NCBI GenBank assembly: GCA_027563935.2
Contig: CM050454.1
Location: forward strand, 23,681,501 to 23,745,500
Reading direction: 5' to 3'
Length of the DNA stretch: 64,000 nucleotides
DNA from: Costus lasius
Lineage: Eukaryota; Streptophyta; Magnoliopsida; Zingiberales; Costaceae
The notes beneath the pieces were generated by a model, which worked only from the letters and a program-made list of their open reading frames with translations, had not been told where the DNA came from and did no database searches. Shown piece by piece: positions 31,085 through 42,695 of the stretch. Both the position numbers and the translations under genes were made by a program. How positions within the stretch are numbered: the stretch's first letter is position 1; every line of letters begins with the position of its first letter.

Positions 31085-31733
31085 TTTAGAAAAATCTCCC
31101 TCTGATTATGATTGTTTTGAGATTGAGCCTTATGTGAATATTAATGAATCTCACTTTGATTTAGATGATTGTAAAATTGATTCATTTGATAAATTATTTG
31201 TTGAAAAGTTTGAGAAAATTGATTTTGAAAAGTCTTATTCTGATTTTTGTGATACTTATGAAGTTGATTCTTTTGATGATATATTATTTGTGGTTAATTC
31301 TGATGAAGGATATAAGGGAGCTTATTTAGAGAAATCTTACTCTGATTTTGTTGGTAATTTTGAAATTGATAAATTATTTGATGATGTGCATGAGGAACTT
31401 GAAAAAGATTTGAATATTACAAAAACTGATGAGTCTCACCATGAAGTTTTGCCCACATCTAATGTTCACTCTTTTGATTTATTTGAAAAATTATGTTTCA
31501 TTGAGGAATCTAATGTGAGAAAGAAAGATTATTTTGATGATCCAATACTTGAATCTCTTGATGAAAGTCCTATTGCAATTGAAGATAAAAATTTGAAGAA
31601 AAGACTAACAATTTTACTTTTGGACAAATATAGGAAGATCATAAAATATTCCTTGATTGGAATTGAAAAAATTGATTTTGATTTCTGCATATTTGAGAAA
31701 GCCATGTTGATTGTGATTTACATGAAATTCTAG
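31056..31733 (+). pseudogene. Acidic repeat-bearing frame of gypsy G, fused to the gag tail by a +1 shift
   Basis: An open frame of about 225 codons with no ATG at its start; its only Met codons are near the 3' end. It overlaps the gag tail and appears to continue it in the +1 frame, with an apparent extra A near 31072. It is rich in Asp, Glu, Phe, Ser and Lys and holds three imperfect repeats: EKSPSDYDCFEIE, EKSYSDFCDTYEVD and EKSYSDFVGNFEID (about 31090, 31230 and 31330). I recognise no domain family in it. It occupies the place where protease and pol would lie in a complete element. Loss of the link to the gag frame suggests this copy is decayed. Confidence 0.55.
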
Positions 31734-34460
31734 ATGTTTGGATTAGTGACTAAACTTTTAGGACAAAGAAAATGCAGAAAGTTGTATGCTATTTACTTTG
31801 GTACTAATTCACCTACTTCATCATGAGATTTGATTTTTGGTCAAGCTAATGAACTAAAAATTAGCGCTTCTTGGGAGGCAACCCAAGCACTCTTACTTAG
31901 TTTAGTTTATTTTATTTTAGTTTATTTTTAAAATTAATTTTTCTTTTCTTTTTGCAAGTAAATCGAATTTTGCGCAAAATACGGCAGTACCGTAAAATTT
32001 TTTACGGTACTGTGATTTTGGTTCAATTTCATCTCGAGAGTTTTGAGATTTTTGTGAAAAATACAGTAATGATGTATCCATTTTTACAGTACCATAATTC
32101 TAGTATATTTCTGACCCGAGAATTTGTGTAAATTATGACACTGCCGTAAGGAATTTCACGGTACTGTATTTTAAAGCTGCATTCTACTTATCTGACTAGG
32201 TGTTTTCTCGCCGCAATTTTAAGAAACTGGGTTGGGAAAATTTTTGATCTTTGACACCATCATGAACTACTCATCTTTCTTTATCATCTAGTTATTTTTA
32301 CTGAATTTTAAAGTCCATAGATCATTCTAAAACACATAGCATCTTTTCAATTTTGATTAATTTCTGCAGCAGTTTTCTCTTGACTATTCTGATTAGTACT
32401 TTTGCCGCAGATATTTAAGTTGCTTTAATAACTTGAAACCCTGATTTTTCGCATGGAATATGAAGCACATGTTTCATTCTATCTTGTGGATTAGTTGTTT
32501 TCATTAAAATATTTTCTGATCATTCTAGGAAGCATAGCAACTTTTCGAATCTGATTAACTTCTGTGCAGTTTTTGATTTAGTAATCTACGTAGCCCTCTT
32601 TTTATTGATACCCTAAATTCTTGATAGATTTTGATCCTCTATATTTCATGCACCTGGAAAGAACAAGTTTCATTCTATTACACGGTTCTGTCCATTTTCT
32701 TTTTGGATCATTAAATTTTATTCTTGGGTATGGCTACATTTCATAAAAAATTTAGTTGTTACTCTGTTTGCTTTCTACCAGTTGTTACTTCTTTTGCCTC
32801 CAGATCCAGGAATCTTCAAGAGCAACTGTCTTCCACCTCTAGTCAACACCAGCTATCATCCTCAGCACCACCAGTAGCCTCTTACTTCTTGTGCTACCTC
32901 TGTTTTCCATTGATTTGATTTATTTTTGCAGCAGAATCTTCATTAGTGACTCTGATTTTTTTTTGTGCAGTGCTATCTCTCGCACCCACCGGCTGATGAT
33001 CTCACCTCCAGGACTGTAGTCTCTAGCAGGCCACTAGAGATTACTCACTCTACTGTCGGCACCATTATCATTGCTAGCAACTCTTCAGCTAGCTTCTGTT
33101 CATCCTCTGCTTCTCAGCTGCATCAGCTCTTTTCACCAGCACTCTTCTGGACCATCGATGATATCTTTGATTATTCTTTGAGAAAATTATTTCTATCATT
33201 ATTATTTTAGAGACTATTTTTTAAAACTAAGCCTTTTGTATCTTAAATTGTGCAGGTAAAATTTTTAAAAAGCACATCTTTGGACCTAGTAGCATCTGCC
33301 CCAACACTATTTTTGGTTTGAGCCTTATGTGTTTTTTGTTAGAGCTTGCTATATAGTTTTGTGAATATCATTTGCACTCCCTTGTATTCATGATTATTTT
33401 ATATGGTTTGCATCTATGATTTGCTTTAGATGTATCACTCACTAAGATTTCTATTCTATAAGGTTGCTTGAGTCTATCATTTTACACTTTTGACTATGAT
33501 TCTATGTATTTGATGCTTCACACCTTTTGCATTGATTTTGACATTTTTGATGTTTAAAAATTTTTATGACTTGAATCCATGTGATGAAAGTGTGTAGATT
33601 TTTCTATGATGATGAATGTTCATGCATGTCAATGCCTATGAATGGAGATATACCTATTATGTTAAATTTATTTCTTCAATATATATCTACTTGTTGAAAT
33701 CCTTCATTGATTGATGCATAAGGTTTTGGATAGGTATGTTGTTTGATGAATGCAATCTGAGAGTGAAGCATCTTTCTTGAATAAAATGAGCATATGAGTG
33801 TAATTTTTGAATTGATGTCAATTGATTAACCTAGTTGATGTTTAGTCTATTTTACTATTTATTGGGAAGAAAAAAATCCAAGATCCAAAAAGAGAGAGAG
33901 ACTCCCCTACTTGGCACTGTGTAAAATTGACAGTGGAGCCAAAGACATGGGTTGAAGTCTATGAAAAAAAAAATGAGAGAGAAAAAGAAAATGACTCCTC
34001 GACTTGGCACTGTGTAAAATTGACAGTGGTAGCAAAGATAAGAGTTGAAGTCCAAATAAAAAGTATGTATCTATGTTGGTACATGTCATCCAAAAAAGAA
34101 TAAAAAAGGAAAAGAAATAGAAAAGAAAAATTTTGTATGGAAAAAGATTTTGGATATCTTATTTCTGTAGACAAAAGTATGATAGATTTAAACTGAAAAT
34201 TAGGTGAATTCATGAGAATGAAATTCTTTTTATTATGCGAGTTGCGAAGTTTTATTTGATCAAAGTTGTGAATCTTAAATATTAAATTCAGAGGACGATG
34301 TATTTATCTGAAATTTTGTGCAAAAAGTTGGTGGAATATTACATGAGTGATTATATTTTAGAAATTTATTTTTCATAAAAGAGCATATTTTTCATACTTA
34401 GCATTGTTTTTTATTCTATTTATTTGCTTGAGGACAAGCAAAATTTGAGCCTTATCTGTT
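31734..34460 (+). other. 3' non-coding interior of gypsy G
   Basis: 2.7 kb without a supported gene. It contains the gcgcttcttgggaggcaacc block (from 31863), a second TTACGG-type array (31975-32170), T- and C-rich tracts (32150-33240), a tandem duplication with the hairpin CACTGT/ACAGTG (33902-34050), and an A-rich zone ending in cttgaggacaagcaaa just before the 3' LTR, where the plus-strand primer site should be. Confidence 0.6.
33902..34050 (+). repeat. Two-unit tandem duplication with hairpin
   Basis: acttggcactgtgtaaaatt followed by gacagtgg occurs twice about 92 bp apart, each followed by an aaagana-agngttgaagtc-type block. CACTGT and ACAGTG can pair. A diverged version lies at about 58440-58560 in F. 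Confidence 0.7.
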
Positions 34461-36143
34461 TGATGACACCAAAATACATAGTGTATTTTGTGTCATTTCA
34501 TTGACCTTTTTGTATCATATTTATGCTCTTTTACTTGTTTTTAAGCCTTAATTGTCAAATATTATGGAATCTACACTATTTCTTATTTTTCATCATTTTC
34601 AGGTAAAAAGTGCCATATTTTGATAGATTTTGGAAGATTTGAGCACACCAATAGATTCTAGACATCGAAACGAAGCTACCTGTCAATTTTCTTGCAAATC
34701 GGAGCAAGTTTGAGAAATTATGGCACTACCATAATTTTGGTCCAAAATTTTATGGTACCATATTTTTGGATGATTTCAACCAGAAAGTTTCTGAGTTTTT
34801 GAGGAAATTACGGCACTGCCATAATTATTTCCACGGTACTATAATTTTGGCCTAGTTTCCCGATTTTTCTACCGCAAACTTTAAAAGACGATATCTTGAG
34901 ATTTAGGACACCAAATTGAGATCCGAAAGAAGGTGCGGACTCGTCTCAATGAGGAGAAGATAAAGGAGCTGAAATCCCCAATTTTTATCCAAAATTCTGA
35001 GAGCAATCGAGGGAGGCGTCCTTAGGGTTCGGCCTCACGCCGAGAGGCGTAGAGACCACCTTAGGTTCTAATTTTTATACTGAATCTTCATCTAGAGTAG
35101 GAGAGAACACACCAAAAGTTTCAAATCAAAAAGAATCCAGTCGAGGGAGAAATCAATGAAATAGCGGGCGTTGCCACTATTCACCGTGTTCATCAAGTAT
35201 TACGGTGCTGTAATTTCGATTACAGCATTGTGTTATGTAATTTCTTCCCTTTTAGATTCTGATCATTTAAAATTATGGTTTACTATAATCTCTCATCCAT
35301 GTTAGCTTAGACATCTTTTGGGACGTGGGGGTGTAATCCCCTTGATTTTATATGATTAGACATTGATTATATTTGTCATGATAATTTTGTTATGATAGTT
35401 CTGTTTATGTGATGACTTTCCTTTAATTCTCCTTAGTTTTTTAAATATCAGCATGTTTTAGAATTTTTCGAATTAGACTGAGAGGTTGATTGTGAAATTT
35501 GGAACCCTAAAAATCATTGAGTTTGGAACTTATCGTAAAAGATTAGGTTTGTTCTTTGAATTCTGATTTTTAGTGACTTTATTGCCATGTTGATTTTCTA
35601 ATTCTTTGGATTGAGTTAATGTGTTTGACGTGAAGATCCTGCACCAGAGTGAGGATCAGAACATTGAAAAAACTTAAGTAGAACTTGTGATGAGTTTCCA
35701 GATGCACGAGAGTGATCCTTGAGTTTTCACATGAGATGATTGACTTAGAATTCAGATGCACGAGGGTGATCCTTGAGTTCTTTGTTCAATGATTTACTTA
35801 TTTTCAACATTGGATAGATCTTGCACGAGAGTGAGGATTGGTCCTTTGTATGATTGTTTGGGCGAGAGCGAGATGATCCTTTTATAAAGTAAATTAAATC
35901 TTTATCATGATAAAATTAGACTGACGACGTTTATTCATATTTAGTCATTGAAATTAAGGAGGATGAAACCCTAATCCCAGTTTCTCTCTTAGATATTTCG
36001 CGCACTTTCCTATCGTTTACTTCCATCATATTTGATTTGCTTAGCTAGTGAGAAAACAACTATTTGGAACTTAACAATAAGGTCTCTGTGGTTCGATATC
36101 TTAAATATTACTTTGAGAGTCCGTGCACTTGCGGACTACAACA
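34461..36143 (+). repeat. 3' LTR of gypsy G
   Basis: TGATGACACC...gactacaaca, 1,683 bp, colinear with 28534-30217 but with many substitutions. Confidence 0.92.
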
Positions 36144-36148
36144 CTGCG
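36144..36148. repeat. Target site duplication of element G (right)
   Basis: ctgcg, matching 28529-28533. Confidence 0.93.
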
Positions 36149-36430
36149 CGAGAGCGAGATGATTTCTTTATGAAGTAAATTATGTCTTTATCATAATAAA
36201 ATTTGATTGATGAACATCTATTCATATCTAGTCATGGAAATTAAGGCGGATGAAACCCTAGTCCCAATTTCTCTCTATGATATTTTCGTGTAGCTTCCGT
36301 TACTTTGCTTTCACATTTTCGATTGCCTAGCTAGTAAGAAATTGATTATTCGGTATTTGGCAAACGAGGTCTCTGTGGTTCGATATCTTAATTATTACTT
36401 CGAGTATCCGTACACTTGTGGACTACAACA
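36149..36430 (+). repeat. 5' LTR of gypsy F, part 2 (LTR end)
   Basis: Continues the LTR of F after G and ends gactacaaca at 36430, matching 60648-60929. Confidence 0.9.
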
Positions 36431-36436
36431 AGTTTT

Positions 36437-36454
36437 TGGCGCTGTTGCTGGGGA
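36437..36454 (+). other. Primer binding site (tRNA-Asp) of gypsy F
   Basis: TGGCGCTGTTGCTGGGGA matches the complement of the plant tRNA-Asp 3' end at 16 of 18 bases. Confidence 0.85.
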
Positions 36455-36689
36455 CCTTGGTTTTTGTCAATATTGAAGATATTGAAAGTATTGCTAGACT
36501 AGGTTTTGTTTTATTTACTATTTTCTATTCTTTGTCTGCTTATTTTGAGTTATTTGATCTATCTACTTGTGCATGCATAGGAATCTTAGATTAGGACCTC
36601 TAGTTCCTCTAGACCCTAAGATTAACAAAACTCTTAGATTGCGCAGGAAACTTAGATTCGCAGAGGAAAGAGAAGAAGAAGAATCAATC

Positions 36690-37846
36690 ATGGCTGAAAG
36701 GAGAATACTTAGAGATTATGCAGCCATGAATACATAGGGAATTCGCTCCAGAATAACTAGACCAGCAATTGATGCAAATAATTTCAAGATTAAACTAGCC
36801 TTCCTGTTCATGATCTAGCAGAATCAATTTGGAGGATCTCCACTAGAGGATCCTAATCAACACTTATCTCTTTTTCTTGAATTTTGTGATACTATAAAAA
36901 TTAATGGTGTATCTGATGATGCTCTTAAATTGAGATTGTTTCCTTTCTCCCTTAGGGACCATGCAAAAGCTTGGCTACATTCTCATCCGACTGGAACATT
37001 CACCACTTGGGAACAACTGTCAAATGCTTTTTTTGCTGAAATACTTTCCACCCAGTAAGATGATTCAGTTGAGAAATCAGATCACGGGATTTGCACAGAG
37101 GGATAGCGAATCACTTAGTGAGGCATGGGAGCATTTCAATGAGTTACAACGGAAGTGCCCTCACTATGGATTAGAAGATTGGGTTTTAATTTAAACTTTT
37201 TATAATGGTTTACTCTATAATACCCGTCTAACTGTTGATGCTGCTGCAGGAGGAGTACTGATGAAGAAAACAGTTGAGATGCCTACACACTAATTGAAGA
37301 GATGGCTTTGAATCATAACCAGTGGACTATTGAGAGAGGAGTGCTATATCATCCTCCACATGGTAAGAATGAAAGCGATAACTGGCGCACCTTAGCTGAA
37401 AAAGTAGATTCTTTGTGCAACAGATTTGATTCTTTTCAAATGCAAACTACTGTAGTTTCATCTTCTATTGTGTGTGATATTTGTGGAAATTATGGACATT
37501 ATTCTAAGGAGTGTAAAATTATTACTGATCAGGGTTCTAAGCAAGTTAATGTTGTTGGGGGGGTATAATCAAGGTAGAAACAATGATCCCTACTCTAGTA
37601 CCTACAACCCTGGATGGACAAATCACTCAAATTTTTCTTGGAAAAATAATAATAACACTGAGAGGCAAGGTGAGAATAGAGGGTACCAGCAGAGACAACA
37701 AAATTAGAGTCAACCCTAAAAATCTAGCTTAGAAGACGTGTTTGAAAAATTCATGGCTGCCCAGATGAGACAAAATGAAGAGGTTATAGAGAGCCTTAAG
37801 CAAATTAACTCTAGATTGGATGGTGTTGTTGCACATAATAAGATTT
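36690..37846 (+). pseudogene. Gag of Athila-like gypsy F, part 1
   Basis: Starts MAERRILRDYAAMN and carries the retrotransposon gag core (NQFGGSPLEDPNQHL, LFPFSLRDHAKAWL, then EAWEHFNELQRKCPHYGL). In-frame TAG codons at 36735-36737 and 36816-36818, and a frame change near 37050, break it. Further on, a CCHC knuckle CDICGNYGHYSKEC (37473-37514) and a coiled-coil-like tail (FEKFMAAQMRQNEE) follow, with other stops. Copia E is inserted at 37846; the tail resumes at 56115. Gag would assemble the particle and bind RNA. Confidence 0.85.
37842..37846. repeat. Target site duplication of element E (left)
   Basis: gattt, repeated at 56110-56114. Confidence 0.95.
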
Positions 37847-39159
37847 TGTTGGGGTATGCCCTTAAGGCTAATGTTTGAGGCCTTGGGATTCTTTCAGTAT
37901 CATGTATAAACTCTTATGTTTATAAAGGCAATGGTTGTTATTCAGTTTGTTACATTGTCTGCTGCAATAAGTGTGCTTTTGAATAATGTCTCAATGCTGT
38001 TCAGCTTGGCTGACATGCTGTAATGTCCTTAGTCGAGATATCTTGGTGAACATGAGATAGCCTTGATATGATTGAGACTAATATGTGTTCTAATCTTATA
38101 GGATGCTTCGAGCATGGAATAAGATGTAGACTCATGGGTACATTGGATGTACTAGACAGACCCTACTAGGATATTCAATTGCTTATCACAATGTGAATAA
38201 TCCTTGTTTGCAACAAGTGGCACATTTCCTCTGACTTGAGATCACTTGTGTTTCTAAATGATGATTGTCATTGTTTTGAGGTAGTTCAATATCATTTGAA
38301 ACATAATGGTTATAGACTATCTTGGATAATGAGCATGAGTCATGTTAGGGCACTAGTGATAGATATAGGATTGCCGTCTCCTTGTTTGGAGTGTGATGTT
38401 CTAAAGGGGCCCCCCTGAATGAGATGATTGAGAAAGTGTATGGCCATACCCAGGTGACTATGTTCATCTGATCTAATCATGCTCATCATATTGGAGCTAC
38501 AGGCTTGACACGCTTGTCCAATAAAGAACATCCAGTGGCAAAGGAAGCATGTATGCCTCGTGAAGTGGATTCACACTTGTGCTGTGGTTTGGGTGTAGTC
38601 TTGGAAGACTCTTTTCTTTATATCGGGAGACAGTGATGTGTTGCTAGATACCCCTCACTGATCGTGATAACGTAAGTTATCGTTACCGACATTTAAAGGA
38701 AACCCTTAGGGTCGCACAATTTGATGATATGGCTTACTTAAGTCAGATGGTGTGGACTGAATTGTTTGGGTTCAGTTTAAAGGGATTTAATCTCTGATTG
38801 TAAGTGAGATCTAGTCTGATCATGTTTGATTGATTAGGGCTTGAGATCGGTAAGCTTCGATCGAGAGAATGGATGTTAGATCGGTGAGATCATGAACATC
38901 AAGAGATGAATGGTCAGATCTAGAACCTTAGGGTTTAATTTGATCTGGACAAAAGGCTTGGCTTAATTGGTCTTTGAACCAAACCAATTTGAACCGGCTC
39001 ATCAAGTGAGCGCTTGGTTCAATTGGAGGATGAGTTTCGAAAGGTTCATGAACGCATGAACGCTTGGAGTTAGGGACTTTCTATATTTGGAAAGTCGGTT
39101 TTCAATTTGAGAAAACGTCTCCACGTTTTGAGTGAAACGACTCCACTTCGTTTTGTAAC
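37847..39159 (+). repeat. 5' LTR of copia E, part 1
   Basis: First 1,313 bp of the LTR. Hairpin GATAAC-GTAA-GTTATC at 38666-38681. Cut by copia D. Confidence 0.95.
39155..39159. repeat. Target site duplication of element D (left)
   Basis: gtaac, repeated at 48295-48299. Confidence 0.95.
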
Positions 39160-40857
39160 TGTTGGGGTATGCCCTTAAGGCTAATGTTTGAAGCCTATGG
39201 GAATGTATCTGTATCATGTAATAAACTGTTATGTTTATAAAGGCATGGTTGTTATTCAGTTAGCTACATTGTCTGCTGCAATATATGTTCTTCTGAATAA
39301 TGTCTCAAAGCTGTTCAGCTAGGCTGACATGCTATAAGTCCTTAGTCGAGATATCTTGGTGAACATGAGACAGCCTTGATATGTTTGAGACTAATATGTG
39401 TTCTGATCTTATAGGATGCTTCGAGCATGGAATAAGATGTAGACTCATAGGTACATTGGATGTACTGGACAGACCCTACAAGGATGTTCAATTGTTTGTC
39501 ACAATGTGAATATTCCTTGAATGTGACAAGTGGCACATTTCCTCTGACTTGAGATCACTTGTGTTTTCTAAATGATGATTGTCATTGTTTTGAGATTGTT
39601 CAATATCATTTGAAACATAATGATTATAGACTATCTTGGATGGTGAGCTTGAATCAGGTTAGGGCACTAGTGATAGACATAGGATTGCCGTCTCCTTGTT
39701 TAAGGAGTGTGATGTTCTAAAGGGGCCCCCTGGATGAGATGATTGAGAAAAGAGTATGGCCATACCCAGGTGACTATGTTCATCTGATCTAATCATGCTC
39801 ATCATATTGGAGTTACAAGCTTGACAGGCTTGTCCAATAAGAACATCCAGTGGCAAAGGAAATTTGCATGCCTTGTGAATTGGATTCACACTTGTGCTGT
39901 ATTTTGGGTGTAGTATTGGAAGACTCTTTCCTTTATATCGGGAGACAGTGATGTGTTGCTAGATACCCCTCACTGATCGTGATAATGAGAATTATCGTTA
40001 CCGACATTTAGAGGAAACCCTCAGGGTCACACAATTTGATGATATGGCTTACTTAAGTCAGATCGTGTGGACTGAATTGTTTGGGTTCAGTTTAAAGGGA
40101 TTTAATCTCTGATTGTAAGTGAGATCTGGTCTGATCATGTTTGATTGATTAGGGCTTGAGATCGGTAAGCTTCGATCGAGAGAATGGATGCTCGATCGGT
40201 GAGATCAGGAGCATCAGGAGATGAACGGTTAGATCTGGAGCCTTAGGGTTTAATTGAGATCTAGACCATATTGCTTGGGTTAATTGGTCTTGGACCAAAC
40301 CGAAATGAACCAGCTCATTGGTTGAGCGTGTGGTTCAATTTAAGAGAGGTTTGCGATTGGGGTAAACCCATGATCGCATATGGAAGAGTGGCTTTCTATT
40401 TTTAGAAAGCATGTCACTTACGTGACCACGATTCTTGTGGTCTCTCTTCACGCCTCCCTCTCGCTCTATTGTCGTCGCTTGACTTTGCTCTTGAGGCATT
40501 CTCTCGTGAAGAAGAAGTGGACGACATTGGGAGAGTTTTTCGCCAAGCAAGAAATTTTTCTCTTTCCCTTTCCATTCGATCAAGGATACTTGGACGATCC
40601 TTGCTAGCACAAGGGACGACAAGAAGAAGCGCATCTTCATCTTGTGTGTGACGATTTGGAGAAGATCTTCTTTGGTCTTTGCTTCCAAGGCGCCATCCAA
40701 TCGATGGCCATGGTATGAATCACATCCTATTTGTTTAAGCTTTCAAAGTTGATCATCTTATACATGCTTTGCGACTCTTGAAACCCCCTTCCGCTGCTAT
40801 ATTCCCTTATATGCGCCATGCTGGGTTTCGCCCCCCTCTTGAAAGGGGTCCCTTACA
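39160..40857 (+). repeat. 5' LTR of copia D
   Basis: 1,698 bp, tgttgggg...ggtcccttaca. GNRA-loop hairpin GATAAT-GAGA-ATTATC at 39981-39996; ATG-GCC-ATG at 40704-40712 followed by GTATGA. Confidence 0.96.
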
Positions 40858-40859
40858 AT

Positions 40860-40871
40860 TGGTATCAGAGC
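40860..40871 (+). other. Primer binding site (tRNA-iMet) of copia D
   Basis: TGGTATCAGAGC, two bases after the LTR; 12 of 12 match to the initiator tRNA-Met complement. Confidence 0.92.
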
Positions 40872-42695
40872 ATGGTTAAACGCATGTTTATATGATTGCT
40901 TTGGTGTTGTGATCCATGAATGCCGATATATGCTTAGATCTATAACATGCGTAAATTCACATGTGAAATTATATCATGCCGAAACTTGTTTTTGTTTCAT
41001 TTGCGCATGTATATTGTATGTTGGCGCATCTTAGTTGGTTTTTACAAAACTTGAACACTTGCGCGATTAACACTAGATCTAAGGCCCTGCCATAAACCCT
41101 TAGACGGGTTATTAGGGTTGAAGTCAACCCCTAGGTTAGATCCAAACAGTCTGATCAGACCATCTGACAGCCTGAATGGGTCGACCAGTTAGCACCTTGG
41201 CGCAAGCCTATGGTGGCTATAGGTCGACTGCAGACAGGTATGTAGCGATGTCTGATTGAGACAACCTATGAACACACATGAGTTAGGCCCGGGGTCACAC
41301 CCGCTTGCCAGACCTCATTGTGGTTGTTCAGCCCTGTCGCATGCATGGTTGACCTTATGGTCAACTCAAGTCAGTTAGGACTTGGTGCATGCAAGGGCAA
41401 TGGATCTGACTAGGTTGGATGAGTGGATCCCTAGTAATGGACCGTTGTAAGGTTGTAGGGCAAATAAGGAAAAATTAAAATTGATCCCATGGGGTTTTCG
41501 AAAATTTTAATTTTTTATGATGGATCACATGATTGCTGATTGGATGCATATGTTTGTCTATTTAGTCTTATGTGGGCTGCTCATATTAATTGTGTGCTGT
41601 GCTGGGGCCTGCGTGCCTGGGATTTAAAATTGTAAATTAATTATTGTGATCTGCGTATCACATTGCTTTAATTTATAAAATGTAATTGACCTGCGTGTCA
41701 ATCTTGTCTAGATAGTTAAATTTGTAATTTAATTAGACAAGAGCACAGAGCACACATGGCAGAGGCGCATGCAGCAGTGGCTAGACCAGGTGGGAGGTCC
41801 AGGGTTCGACTCTGGGACCAGGCGCATTTTCCCTGGTAGGCGCACCTGTGCTGTAATTGGCGCTTGGGCCCTGGTTTGGGCCAGATGAGCAGCAAAAGAC
41901 CCATGAAGAGCAAGTGAAGACTTAAGTTAGGTTAAGGTCTCACTAGGGCTATGGGCTTTTACCACATAAGATTCATGCTTTCTTTTATTTATTGTTTAAA
42001 TATTAGAATTGCATGATTAAGTTTATCTTCTGCTATCACCATAGGAATTGCATGATAGTGAAGAAGATAAAAGACCGTTAAAATCCAACGATAAAATATC
42101 AAGCTCGTAAGCCTTCTGACGCGAAACCTCACTGTTCTGATTATCGTTGGAGCCGTGTTGTACCCACTCAGTGGGCACGTCCATCTATCTTCAGACGGTG
42201 CGGGATTACACCTGTGTGTTACAGAGTAGGGATTTATCCCTTCTCGTTGCTCAGCATAACACATGGTGGTCCAGGGAGTAGGTCGGGTCAGCTTGACCGT
42301 GTAGGCTACATATGTGGCGCATATGGTAGCACATGGAGGCAGCCATCTGTGGGGTCAGAGACTGTGTTGTACCAACTCAGTTGGCACAGTCTGCTGGATT
42401 GCCCAGATGAAGGGGAATCGCACGGGTTGGCGATCGGCTGGGACAGCCTACCAGAGATTAGTGCTTGTACTCTCTGTGCATCTTATCTCGCCTGAGCGGG
42501 ACGCGGAGACCAAGTATGAAATCTGGATCCCATCTCACTTAAAGAGTTCTACTCTTTCGGGCTGTTTTGTTGGATTTTTCAAGCCTGATAAAATAGTGAG
42601 AAAAAGAATCTTTCTTAAGTCCTGATTGATTCTTATACATTGATACTGACCTTGCTGTTCTTGCATTGTTGTAGATACCTGCAGCAACGAACACC
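40872..42695 (+). other. Long structured 5' leader of copia D
   Basis: No gene. Palindrome GTCTGATCAGAC 41149-41160; three stems with loop CTGCGT (41606-41617, 41645-41662, 41686-41701); a tRNA-like segment with B box GGTTCGACTC (about 41765-41830, absent in A and B); twin hairpins 42163-42175 and 42372-42384; AAAGAGT/ACTCTTT stem 42541-42557; GGCT/AGCC stem 42560-42585; acceptor ending at 42674. Predicted intron 40713-42674. Confidence 0.6.

Larger units (their letters stand above)
28534..36143 (+). mobile_element. Non-autonomous Athila-like gypsy element 'G'
   Basis: A 7,610-bp element with LTRs of 1,684 and 1,683 bp, tRNA-Asp PBS and perfect TSD ctgcg, inserted in the 5' LTR of its relative F. 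The internal region (4.2 kb) has only the C-terminal part of gag with a zinc knuckle and a long acidic repeat-bearing frame; the gag core, protease, RT and integrase are absent. The last 2.7 kb of the interior is non-coding. LTR divergence is clearly higher than in the copia copies. Confidence 0.92.

Noticed and set aside
32724..33210. Serine-rich short frames in the interior of G
   Set aside because: Low-complexity, overlapping in position with pyrimidine-rich non-coding DNA; no counterpart in F.
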